Shown: one piece after another, positions 7,454-15,121 of the stretch
Numbering within the stretch: the stretch's first letter is position 1
How the letters are laid out: the number at the start of each line of letters is the position of its first letter
Origin: Corynebacterium matruchotii
GTDB lineage: Bacteria; Actinomycetota; Actinomycetes; Mycobacteriales; Mycobacteriaceae
Assembly: GCF_011612265.2 (NCBI RefSeq)
Contig: NZ_CP050134.2
Span: forward strand, 2,604,001-2,668,000
Direction: 5' to 3'
Length of the DNA: 64,000 bases
Position numbers and translations under genes: made by a program
Notes under the pieces: model-generated
Databases searched by the model: none
The model's input: the letters and a program-made list of their open reading frames with translations, nothing else
What the model was told of the DNA's origin: nothing

Positions 7454-7867
7454 ATGTCAGTGTCACAACCTGATCCATTACTGCCGGTGTTACGTGACGA
7501 TGAGCTATCCGAACGGGCCGCGGCGGTATTCGCCGATATTCGTGCCACCCGCAATACCGATTTCGTGAATAATATTTGGCGAGTGTTGGCTAACGATCCG
7601 CCACTGCTGGAGCAAACCTGGGCAGAGGTGAAAGGCGTCCTCGGTGCGGATGGCGAACTCGATGTGCTCACCAAGCAGCTCATCTATATTGCGGTGTCGG
7701 TGGCGCAGGGCTGCAATTATTGCATCCGATCCCACACCGCGGCCGCGCGTAACCTGGGGCTTACGGATGCGCAGTTCGCTGAACTCCATGCGGTCATTGG
7801 GGTGGCGGCAAAGACGAACCGGCTGGTTCAAGGGCTGCAAGTCCCCATTGATGATGCTTTCCTATAA
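7454..7867 (+). CDS. carboxymuconolactone decarboxylase / AhpD-like protein
   Basis: 137 aa CMD-family protein. The family's redox motif is present (QGCNYCIRSHTAAARN, with Cys-x2-Cys and His three residues later), as in AhpD-like peroxidase partners; plain decarboxylases usually lack both cysteines. ATG behind AAAGGAG. It lies between the cyclase and SDR genes of the same operon, 36 bases after the cyclase stop. The function is either alkylhydroperoxide-type redox or a decarboxylation step; sequence alone does not decide. Confidence 0.8.
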   Translation: MSVSQPDPLLPVLRDDELSERAAAVFADIRATRNTDFVNNIWRVLANDPPLLEQTWAEVKGVLGADGELDVLTKQLIYIAVSVAQGCNYCIRSHTAAARNLGLTDAQFAELHAVIGVAAKTNRLVQGLQVPIDDAFL

Positions 7868-7883
7868 AATTTGAGGAGTTCTT

Positions 7884-8666
7884 ATGGATCTTGGTCTTAC
7901 TAATCGGCGCGCCATTGTGACCGGTGGTAGTAAAGGGCTGGGGCTTGCCACGGTCACGTCGCTTATCGACGCCGGGGCCAACGTCGCGTTTTGCGCCCGC
8001 AAAGCCGACGAGGTGGCAGCGGTGGAATCCGAGTTGAATGCTCGGGGCGCCGGCACTGCCCACGGTTTCGTTGCCGACGTCACCGACGCCGAGCAGGTGG
8101 AACAATTTATCAAGGATGCCGCCACCGCCCTCGGCGGCGTGGATATTCTGGTCAATAATGCTGGTGGGGCGCACCCTGGGACGGGCGAATCCATCACCGA
8201 TGAGGCATTCCAGGCCGACTTCAATATCAAGGTGTTGTCGTGGCAGCGAACGATTCGGGCCGCACTGCCCTACCTGAAGCAGAGCGACCAGGCCCGCATC
8301 ATCACCATTGGTTCCGTCTACGCGCACTCCCCCTCCCCGGCGTTTTTCTCCACGTCCGTGCACCGGGCGGCCGGCGTGAACCTCACCAAGGCGTGGGCGG
8401 TCGAGTTGGCGCCGGCCGGCATCCTGGTCAATGGTGTCAACATTGGGGTGATCGAAACCCCACAGTGGGCCAATATTCGGGACAAGCGCGCCCCCGGCGC
8501 GACCTTGGCGGAGTTTTTCCAGGATACTGTGGATGCGGATATTCCCCTGGGTCGGATCGGTCAGCCGCAGGAGTTGGCGGATGTGGTGACGTTCCTGGCC
8601 AGCGCCCGGTCGTCCTATGTGACGGGCACGATCATTGATGTTGCTGGCGGCATGGGGATCAGCTAA
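7884..8666 (+). CDS. SDR family oxidoreductase
   Basis: 260 aa classical short-chain dehydrogenase. Cofactor motif [10 protein letters not shown] at residues 12-21 (with arginine in FCARKADE, favouring NADP), NNAGGAHPG near residue 91, and a C-terminal [11 protein letters not shown]. The usual YxxxK is replaced: the region reads [18 protein letters not shown], so the Tyr of the catalytic Tyr/Lys pair appears to be His, which is unusual. Serine is kept in GSVYAHS. Third gene of the operon, starting behind GAGGAG 16 bases after the CMD stop. Reaction expected: NAD(P)-dependent redox of an alcohol or ketone. Confidence 0.8.
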   Translation: MDLGLTNRRAIVTGGSKGLGLATVTSLIDAGANVAFCARKADEVAAVESELNARGAGTAHGFVADVTDAEQVEQFIKDAATALGGVDILVNNAGGAHPGTGESITDEAFQADFNIKVLSWQRTIRAALPYLKQSDQARIITIGSVYAHSPSPAFFSTSVHRAAGVNLTKAWAVELAPAGILVNGVNIGVIETPQWANIRDKRAPGATLAEFFQDTVDADIPLGRIGQPQELADVVTFLASARSSYVTGTIIDVAGGMGIS

Positions 8667-8683
8667 AACCCCTACTGGATACG

Positions 8684-8709
8684 GGCAGCCCACCGCGAGG
8701 TGGGCTGCC
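8684..8709 (+). terminator. hairpin after the cyclase-CMD-SDR operon
   Basis: Perfect 11-bp stem GGCAGCCCACC / GGTGGGCTGCC with a GCGA loop. No T-run follows; instead the GCGTCGTAAAGC 12-mer begins two bases later. Confidence 0.6.
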
Positions 8710-8752
8710 TGCGTCGTAAAGCTAGGTATGAATAAAAATATGGCCAGATGAT

Positions 8753-8801
8753 TTGGGACTGCAAGTGTTGTATGACTATTATCACTAGACAGATTAGTCT
8801 A
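8753..8801 (+). promoter_or_regulatory. promoter with perfect McbR-type box before the symporter gene
   Basis: TTGGGA (8753-8758), 18 bases, TATTAT (8777-8782), then TAGAC-AGATTA-GTCTA at 8786-8801, a full match to TAGAC-N6-GTCTA, placed at the start of transcription, where binding would repress. The N6 resembles that of the box at 6618 (AGCTTA), as if both answer to one regulator. Confidence 0.6.
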
Positions 8802-8819
8802 AGAAAAGGAGACAACACT

Positions 8820-10157
8820 GTGGGTAAGAAACTCGGCAATTTTGGGGTGCAGATCACCATTGGCCTCATTGCCGGTATCATCCTCGGGCTCATTGCGCGC
8901 AATATAGGCTGGTTGGGTGGCACACTGTCCTGGCTGGGCGATACCTATGTGCAGCTACTCAAGGTGATGATAGCGCCGCTGATATTCACCGCCGTGGTGA
9001 CGTCGATCGCTAACCTGAGGCAGGTCACCAATGCTGCTCGGCTGGCCGCACACACCCTCATATGGTTTGCCGTCACCGCATTCCTCGCCGTGAGCTCAGC
9101 TATTATTCTCGGAATCCTCATCCAGCCGGGCGTGGGCGCCGGTGTGGATGCCAGCGCCGCCCAGGAGCCTGCCACCACCGGGTCGTGGCTCGGGTTCTTG
9201 AACTCCGTTATTCCCAGCAATATTTTGGGGTTGGGCGCCAAGTTGAAGAATGGTTCCGTCGCCCTGGATTTCAATGCGCTGCAACTCATTGTGATCTCCA
9301 TGGCCATCGGCATTGCCGCACTCAAGGCGGGCAAGGCCGCCGACCCATTCCTGCGGTTCACCGAATCCCTGCTGAAAATCGTGCAGGTGGTGTTGTGGTG
9401 GATCATTCGGCTCGCCCCCATCGGCACCGCCGCCCTATTGGGTAACGCCGTGGCAGCCTACGGGTGGGAAGCCATTGGGTCACTCGCCAGCTTTGTGCTC
9501 GCCATCTACCTGGGGTTGGCCGTCGTCATTTTCGGCATTTACCCGGCGATCCTGGCGTATCATCGCATCCCAGTGCTGGGCTTCTTCAGGCGGGTTTGGC
9601 CGGTCACGTCGCTGGGGTTTGTCACCCGCTCCTCCATGGGGGTGATGCCCGTCAACCAGCGGGTGGCCGAACAGTCCATGGGTGTGCCGCCCGCCTATGC
9701 TTCGTTCGCCCTGCCGCTGGGGGCGACCACCAAAATGGATGGGTGCGCCGCGGTGTTCCCGGCTATTGCCGCTATTTTCGTGGCCAACTTCTACCATGTG
9801 GACCTGACTATCACCCACTACCTGCTGATTATCCTGGTGTCGGTGTTTGGTTCGGCGGCCACCGCCGGCACCACCGGCGCCACGGTGATGCTCACGCTCA
9901 CGCTTTCCACGTTGGGGCTGCCGCTGTCCGGCGTGGGACTGCTCCTGGCGGTCGAGCCGATCATCGACATGGGTCGCACCGCCGTGAATGTGACCGGTCA
10001 AAACCTGGTGGCGGTCATTGTGGCGAAGCGGGAAGGCATCCTGGACCAGGACGTGTGGGATGCTGCCGAGCACGGCCATTCGGCGTTCGACGAGGCACCC
10101 ACCGGCGCCGAAGCCGTCGACAAGCTAGTGGCACCGCAACCCGCAACGGCCGGTTAG
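8820..10157 (+). CDS. dicarboxylate/amino acid:cation symporter (DAACS family)
   Basis: 445 aa from the GTG at 8820, chosen because AAAAGGAG precedes it and the earlier in-frame ATG would place the operator inside the gene. It has the DctA/GltP layout with many membrane segments, the serine-rich signature (SSMGVMPVNQR), the family motif ATTKMDGCAAV, and the C-terminal EPIIDMGRTAVNVTGQ that forms the substrate and sodium/proton site. It likely imports a C4-dicarboxylate or acidic amino-acid-like substrate. Given the shared McbR-like control, the substrate may feed the adjacent cyclase operon (inference). Confidence 0.85.
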   Translation: MGKKLGNFGVQITIGLIAGIILGLIARNIGWLGGTLSWLGDTYVQLLKVMIAPLIFTAVVTSIANLRQVTNAARLAAHTLIWFAVTAFLAVSSAIILGILIQPGVGAGVDASAAQEPATTGSWLGFLNSVIPSNILGLGAKLKNGSVALDFNALQLIVISMAIGIAALKAGKAADPFLRFTESLLKIVQVVLWWIIRLAPIGTAALLGNAVAAYGWEAIGSLASFVLAIYLGLAVVIFGIYPAILAYHRIPVLGFFRRVWPVTSLGFVTRSSMGVMPVNQRVAEQSMGVPPAYASFALPLGATTKMDGCAAVFPAIAAIFVANFYHVDLTITHYLLIILVSVFGSAATAGTTGATVMLTLTLSTLGLPLSGVGLLLAVEPIIDMGRTAVNVTGQNLVAVIVAKREGILDQDVWDAAEHGHSAFDEAPTGAEAVDKLVAPQPATAG

Positions 10158-10161
10158 CGGG

Positions 10162-11220
10162 TTAGCTCGTCGCCGCGGATTCCACCACATCCAAATATTT
10201 ATCCAACCCCCACGGGATGGATAGCGGCGACGGGTTGGCCACGGCCCCCACCGCGCCGTTGTCTAAAAACGCCACCTTCCCCTGCTTAATGGCTTTAATC
10301 TTGCCGAGCAGGGGATCTTTTTGCAGCTTCCCCAACCATTCCTGGTTGGCCTCGTCGCTGTCCATACCGTAGGCGACGATCATGTCAATGTCGTCAAAGA
10401 CCGTGGGGTCCTCGGCGGATACTTCCACCCAGGCGTCGTTGCCGGATTTTTTGGATTCCTCCGCCACCACATTGGGTATCCCCATGCCCACGGAATCGTA
10501 GAGGAAGCCGGCACGCGGGTCGCTGGAACGGTAAAAGCCCAGCTTATTAAAGCTGTTCTGCGGGCCGAACGCGGTAAACAGCACCTTCTTACCCTTGAGG
10601 GCGGCATGCTTCGCTACCGAGGCTTGAATCTGCTTCTTCAGGTCGGCGGCAAGCTTCTTGCCCTCGGCCTCCTTGCCCATGGCAGTAGCGTTCATTTCGA
10701 TCATTTGTTCCATAGATGTTCCCCATGGTTTGTCGGGGTAAGCCACCGTGGGGGCGATAGCGCTCAGCTTGTTGTAGTCGTCCTGGCTCATACCGGAGTA
10801 GGCGGCCAGAATCACATCCGGGTGAGTGTCAGCAATCTGGTCAAACGGGATAGAGTCGGTCTCCTCAAACAGCTTCGGGGGTTCGCCGCCGAGTTCCTTC
10901 ACCTTGTCCGCCACCCACGGCAGCATGCCGGTCGTGTCGCTCCCCCACGACACGTATTGCATGCCCACCGGCACCACCCCAAGCGCCAACGGCACCTCCT
11001 GGTTTCCCCACGCCACGGCCGCAATCCGCTCCGGTTTTTTATTAATCACGGTCTCGCCGAACGCATGCTTAATGGTGATCGCCCCGGGGGCCGCCGATGT
11101 GCCCTTGCCGCTTTGCGACGCCTTACCGCCGCCCGCCTTGGGTTCGTCGGCAGACTTCGAACAACCAGTGAGCACCAGGCTCACAGTGGTAAGAATGGCG
11201 GCAATCCGTAGAAATTTCAT
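10162..11220 (-). CDS. iron-siderophore ABC transporter substrate-binding lipoprotein
   Basis: 352 aa with a lipoprotein signal peptide (lipobox LTGC at about residue 20) and a Ser/Gly/Lys-rich tether, then the FepB/FecB-type fold: VINKKPERIAAVAWGNQE, PFDQIADTHPDVILA and NPSPLSIPWGLDKY near the end. Anchored on the outer face of the membrane, it would capture ferric siderophore or haem-like iron complexes. No permease or ATPase genes adjoin it, so it must work with a transporter encoded elsewhere. I found no convincing DtxR box directly upstream. Confidence 0.8.
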   Translation of the reverse strand: MKFLRIAAILTTVSLVLTGCSKSADEPKAGGGKASQSGKGTSAAPGAITIKHAFGETVINKKPERIAAVAWGNQEVPLALGVVPVGMQYVSWGSDTTGMLPWVADKVKELGGEPPKLFEETDSIPFDQIADTHPDVILAAYSGMSQDDYNKLSAIAPTVAYPDKPWGTSMEQMIEMNATAMGKEAEGKKLAADLKKQIQASVAKHAALKGKKVLFTAFGPQNSFNKLGFYRSSDPRAGFLYDSVGMGIPNVVAEESKKSGNDAWVEVSAEDPTVFDDIDMIVAYGMDSDEANQEWLGKLQKDPLLGKIKAIKQGKVAFLDNGAVGAVANPSPLSIPWGLDKYLDVVESAATS

Positions 11221-11296
11221 AATATCCTTCCCGCTTGTGGAGGTTCATCTTATCCAAAATCTAACACCACCGCCGGAATGGGGGCTAGCGATAACG

Positions 11297-12817
11297 CTAC
11301 TGGTAGCTGATGAACCAGGGGGTTGGTTGCACACCAAGCGTCTGGCGAGGATCGAACATAGGTGTGTCTTCATCAATGAAATTCTTCCACGCCATGAAGA
11401 TCTGCGGCTGAAGCCCTTCCCGCATCTTGTCCCACGTGGCCATTTTGTCGTGGGCGTCACCATGACCATCAGCATGCAGCACAAACGACAACTCCGGGTG
11501 GTTAAGGTTGAGCTGTTCCCGATTACGGATCATTTGCAACTGGAACTGGTGCATGATGAATATTTTTTGGGGCAGCTTCTTGGTTTTTGTGAAATCCGCC
11601 AACCAGGCCGACACCTCATTCACCTCGGCGGCGGTGGTGTTGCCGACCCGGCCCAATGGTTTCTCGTCCGGCCCGATCTTCCACTCCGGGTCTAATGCCA
11701 AACCCACATAGGGCAGGGCGAGCAGCTCCTGGTAGCGCTGTGCCTGGCTTAAAAAGCTGGCCCGGCCGGGCTGGAGGTCGAGGACGGCAAACCCGCCGGC
11801 CTTGCCGATGGCCTCCACATAGGGTCGCAGCTCCTCAACCGTACCTTCGTTCGAATAGTCGCCGTCGTCCCCGGGGGAAGAAGACGCCACGGTGGCAATG
11901 ACCTCAAACGCCGGCACGGTGGGTGTGTCCGGGGTGAGCTCCTGGTATTGGCGAACCAAATCATTGACCCGTTTCACCGCCTCCTGCGGCGGCTGCTCCC
12001 CCATGACGCCCAGGGCCGGCCCAGAGGGGTGACCGTAGAGGGCAATAATGCGCCTGCCTGGGAATACCAGCCCGGTTTTACCGCTGGGCACTGGGCCGGC
12101 ATCCGCAAGCTCTAGGCGGGTGGCGAAGTCGGACTCCGTCCCGAAGTCGGCGCCGAGGGCATAGTAGGTGGCGGGTTTCTTCGCCATGAGGCTCACGCTG
12201 GCGCGGGGGTCAGCGGCGGCGAGCCGCTCAACGGTGAGGCCGCCCGCCATGGCCGCCAGCACGCTGGGGGCGTCGGTGGTGTCGGTGACCAGGGCGATCG
12301 TGGCGTCGCCGCCGGGGGTGTAGCCGTCCAACAGTTGGGCCACGGTGGGGCCAGCGGCAGCCGGGGCGGAAGTGGGTGCGCCCGACGTGCTCGGGGCGCT
12401 CGGCGCCGCGGACGCGCCGGGGTCCGCGTCCGCCACTCGTTCTTCTTTGGCCTTCAACCGTTTGATTTCGGTGGCGATGGCGTCGGTGTTGGTGCCGTCA
12501 TCAATGAGCAGGGGCGCCTGCAATTCTTTGGCTTTTTGTGCACCGGCGCCCGAATTTGTTTTCGAGGCCACCACGACGGTGTCGGCCTTATTCACGAGCT
12601 TCTGCACGGCGGCAACCCCGGTGCGGTCGGTGGCAATAAGCTGCGGCGGTGGGGATGTTTCGGTGGCGGCTGGACTGTCTGTGGCGCCAGCGGCATCGGC
12701 CGGCGCGGGGACATCGGTGGTGTTTGAATGAGTAAAACCACCAAAGCCGCAGGCAGAAAGCAGCAGGCCAACTGGAATACAGACAGCGAGGACGACACGA
12801 GTAAGGGGGCGTTTCAT
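11297..12817 (-). CDS. large secreted lipoprotein with cell-wall-binding-repeat-like N-terminus
   Basis: 506 aa. Lipobox LSAC near residue 23, then an Ala/Pro/Thr-rich stretch. Residues about 60-110 (DRTGVAAVQKLVNKADTVVVAS, then APLLIDDGTNTDAI) resemble cell-wall-binding repeat 2 units; an Ala/Ser/Pro linker follows. The C-terminal half (LRPYVEAIGKAGGFAVLDLQPG, YVGLALDPEWKIGPDE, KIFIMHQFQLQMI) reads like a TIM-barrel domain, perhaps a degenerate glycosidase. Corynebacteria carry related lipoproteins of unknown role. A surface location is secure; any enzymatic role is a guess. Confidence 0.6.
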   Translation of the reverse strand: MKRPLTRVVLAVCIPVGLLLSACGFGGFTHSNTTDVPAPADAAGATDSPAATETSPPPQLIATDRTGVAAVQKLVNKADTVVVASKTNSGAGAQKAKELQAPLLIDDGTNTDAIATEIKRLKAKEERVADADPGASAAPSAPSTSGAPTSAPAAAGPTVAQLLDGYTPGGDATIALVTDTTDAPSVLAAMAGGLTVERLAAADPRASVSLMAKKPATYYALGADFGTESDFATRLELADAGPVPSGKTGLVFPGRRIIALYGHPSGPALGVMGEQPPQEAVKRVNDLVRQYQELTPDTPTVPAFEVIATVASSSPGDDGDYSNEGTVEELRPYVEAIGKAGGFAVLDLQPGRASFLSQAQRYQELLALPYVGLALDPEWKIGPDEKPLGRVGNTTAAEVNEVSAWLADFTKTKKLPQKIFIMHQFQLQMIRNREQLNLNHPELSFVLHADGHGDAHDKMATWDKMREGLQPQIFMAWKNFIDEDTPMFDPRQTLGVQPTPWFISYQ

Positions 12818-12840
12818 TATGGGATCCTTGGGATTAGTGA

Positions 12841-14229
12841 TTACCTGAATGGGACTTCAGCAACGGTGCGCCGCAGTTTTCTGGTGCGCAATCGGTGCGG
12901 GGATTCGGCGAGGTTTTCTACGGCTCGCACGGCGCACATCACGTGCGCCTCCTTGGAGGATGAATAGAAAGCTTGTGCGGCTGCGGGAAGTTTAGGAACC
13001 GCGTGCAACGGCAGGTCGGAAACACTCAATAACGTACCATAGGGGATTCGATACCGATAGCCGTTGGCGGCCAGGGTGGCGGATTCCATGTCGCAGGCAA
13101 TGGCGGTGGAGCAGCGCAACCACTCCCACAGGGCCTTGGGGGTGTGCCATTCCCAATTGCGGTCGTCGGTGGAGATGACGGTGCCGGTGCGCATGAGGGA
13201 CAGGTCGGCGCCATAGACCTCGGCGACCCCGGATTCCAGGGCCCGCTGGACCTCGGGAACGGCCGGGATGGGAAACTCCGTGGGGATATGCGTGTCGAGC
13301 AAATGATCGCTCCGTTGATAGGCGTTTCCTAAGATAAGGTCGCCCATGCGCATGCGGCCGTCGAGGCCGGCGCAGTGGCCAATCATGATCCACAGGTCGG
13401 GCCGCAGCACGGCCAGGCAGTCGGTGATGGTTTTCGCATTGGAGGGCCCGACCCCAATATTAATCATGGTAATCCCCCGGTTACCGGGTGAAATCAGGTC
13501 GTACCTGGGCATTTGGTAGTGGGATTCCATGGTGAGGGCGCTGATGTCCATGGTGGCGGCCTGGGCTTTGGTGATGGTTCGGCCGTCGGCAAGCACGAGT
13601 GCGGTGTAGCGGCTATCGGTGTGCAGTTCGGCAAGCCCGTAGCGCAGGAATTCATTGGTGTGCATGCCGTAATTGGTAAAGAGAATATATTTCTGCACGG
13701 TTTCCACGGGAAGGCCGGTGTAGTGTTCGATGCGTTCGCAGGCAATGTCGAACCGTTGAGGGGTGAAGTGGAAGAGGGGTTTTTCCGGCCCATGGAAGGC
13801 GTCCCAGTCGCCGTCGATGATGGCGTCGTCGACGTCGTCAAGCGTGGGGCGGGGGATTTCGGGGGCGCGTTTGGCACCGACCGCGCCGGCAAGCCCGTCG
13901 ATAAATTCGGGCGGGATGCGCACGCCGGAATCGCCGACGGTAATGGTGCAGTCATAGTTGCGCGCGAGCCGTTCGAGTTGTTCGACGAGGTAGGGTTCCA
14001 TGAGCGCGGGTTTACTCAGGCAGGCGGTGTAGGTTCCGGCTTCCTCGACGTAGCCAAAGGGTTCGGTGCGGTCGACGGGATGCCAGCTGTGAATATCAAC
14101 TATAAGTTTTGGGTAGGTTACCTGCGGGTATTTATGGGGTTCGTATATGGCGGTGCGTGCAATGGCTGTCACGGTGTCATAGTGTCGCTTGAGCTTTTCG
14201 ACGGCTGCCGCCGGTGTCAACCCGCTCAC
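12841..14229 (-). CDS. amn: AMP nucleosidase
   Basis: 462 aa from a GTG start behind GGAAGGAG. It splits AMP into adenine and ribose 5-phosphate in the cytoplasm. The N-terminal regulatory part (YPQVTYPKLIVDIHSWHPVDR) and the C-terminal phosphorylase-like domain are both present: GNRGITMINIGVGPSNAKT, LIGHCAGLDGRMRMGDLI in form (here IMIGHCAGLDG), and CDMESATLAANGYR holding the ribose-contacting Met-Glu-Ser. Length is normal for the family. Its neighbours are unrelated, so it is probably a single-gene unit. Confidence 0.9.
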   Translation of the reverse strand: MSGLTPAAAVEKLKRHYDTVTAIARTAIYEPHKYPQVTYPKLIVDIHSWHPVDRTEPFGYVEEAGTYTACLSKPALMEPYLVEQLERLARNYDCTITVGDSGVRIPPEFIDGLAGAVGAKRAPEIPRPTLDDVDDAIIDGDWDAFHGPEKPLFHFTPQRFDIACERIEHYTGLPVETVQKYILFTNYGMHTNEFLRYGLAELHTDSRYTALVLADGRTITKAQAATMDISALTMESHYQMPRYDLISPGNRGITMINIGVGPSNAKTITDCLAVLRPDLWIMIGHCAGLDGRMRMGDLILGNAYQRSDHLLDTHIPTEFPIPAVPEVQRALESGVAEVYGADLSLMRTGTVISTDDRNWEWHTPKALWEWLRCSTAIACDMESATLAANGYRYRIPYGTLLSVSDLPLHAVPKLPAAAQAFYSSSKEAHVMCAVRAVENLAESPHRLRTRKLRRTVAEVPFR

Positions 14230-14290
14230 GGAATCGTTCTCCTTCCCTGTTTCTTATGATGCTACTAGGGAAGTCGTATGTTCGGGGTTG

Positions 14291-14490
14291 CTACTTGGTG
14301 AATTTCCGGAAAAATTCGATGCTGCCAGCGCCTACCACGGAACCGAACCCCATGTTGGGTGGTTCGACGCCGAAGTCTTGCCATGTCACATCGACCTTCC
14401 CGGCGGTTTCCAGGCCAGCATCGGTGCGGGCCATGTCCAGTTCGGCCACCGGGTAACCGGCATAGAGTTTTGGTGCCGAGGACGGCGGTA
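14291..14490 (-). pseudogene. C-terminal remnant of a YceI-like protein
   Basis: The reverse strand has about 60 open codons reading LYAGYPVAELDMARTDAG, VDVTWQDFGVEPPNMGF, then GAGSIEFFRKFTK and a stop at 14291. The V-T-W-x-D-F-G-V-x-P-P pattern near a C-terminus resembles lipid-binding YceI proteins. No start codon with ribosome site and no upstream half are present, so it is a leftover fragment filling most of the 14230-14522 gap. Confidence 0.4.
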
Positions 14491-14522
14491 ATTATGTATA
14501 ATTACTATCAAAAAGGACAAAT

Positions 14523-14714
14523 ATGCTGCTCTACGACCTGGTTTTCTCGTTCGGACTGTTGTTGGCGATCCTGCTATTCATAGGGTTTTTATTTGCATTG
14601 TCCCGCTCTGCCGAGACGCCGAAGATGAAAACGGTGTGGGTCATCATTGCCCTGTGCGTCCCCATCGTCGGGCCGATCTGCCACTTTATCGTCTACCGGG
14701 GCCAGCGGTCGTGA
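14523..14714 (+). CDS. PLDc_N-like small membrane protein
   Basis: 63 aa with two hydrophobic segments and the hallmark ending W-V-I-I-A-L-x-V-P-I-V-G-P-I-x-H-F (PVGPI-type), typical of the PLDc_N domain found alone in many actinobacteria. It overlaps the next start codon by four bases (GTGA), so the two would be translationally coupled. Function of stand-alone PLDc_N proteins is unknown. Confidence 0.6.
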   Translation: MLLYDLVFSFGLLLAILLFIGFLFALSRSAETPKMKTVWVIIALCVPIVGPICHFIVYRGQRS

Positions 14715-15121
14715 CCGGCGAATGGCGGTTATCCTGCGGCGATGCCCTCGATTTCTACGACACCTGGGACACCCCCACCACCATCATTTCCGACGGGGCC
14801 TACGGCGTGGGCGGCTTCCCCGGGGACCCCAGAACCCCGGCGGAGCTGCCGCGCTGGTACGAGCCACACATCGCCGCGTGGTCCGCGAAGGCCACACTGG
14901 CCACAACACTTTGGTTGTGGAATACCGAAATCGGGTGGGCGAACATTCATCCCCTGCTCACCGACCATGGGTGGCAGTACGAAACCCTCAACATTTGGAA
15001 TAAGGGAACCGGACACATTGCCGGAAACGTGAAAGGGCTCACCAGGCTTGGACGTAGCGTCGACAAGCGAGAGCATGCTAGTCGTCGGAGTCCACGTATT
15101 CGGTCACATGAATATCCGTAG
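14711..15121 (+). pseudogene. site-specific DNA methyltransferase, N-terminal fragment
   Basis: From the GTG at 14711 the frame reads like the N-terminus of an N4/N6-type DNA methylase: LSCGDALDFYDTW, the catalytic-type DGAYGVGGFPGDP (family D/N/S-P-P-Y equivalent), LPRWYEPHIAAWS, TLWLWNTEIGWA and WNKGTGHIAGN. After about residue 108 the similarity ends and the frame runs through GCGTCGACAAGC into the 3' end of the opposing BspA-like gene. Most of the enzyme is therefore missing. No restriction gene is nearby. Confidence 0.65.

Noticed and set aside
12335..12731. Long Gly/Ala/Arg-rich plus-strand ORFs opposite the lipoprotein gene
   Set aside because: They mirror a GC-rich gene with clear signal peptide and domains; no ribosome sites or family features.
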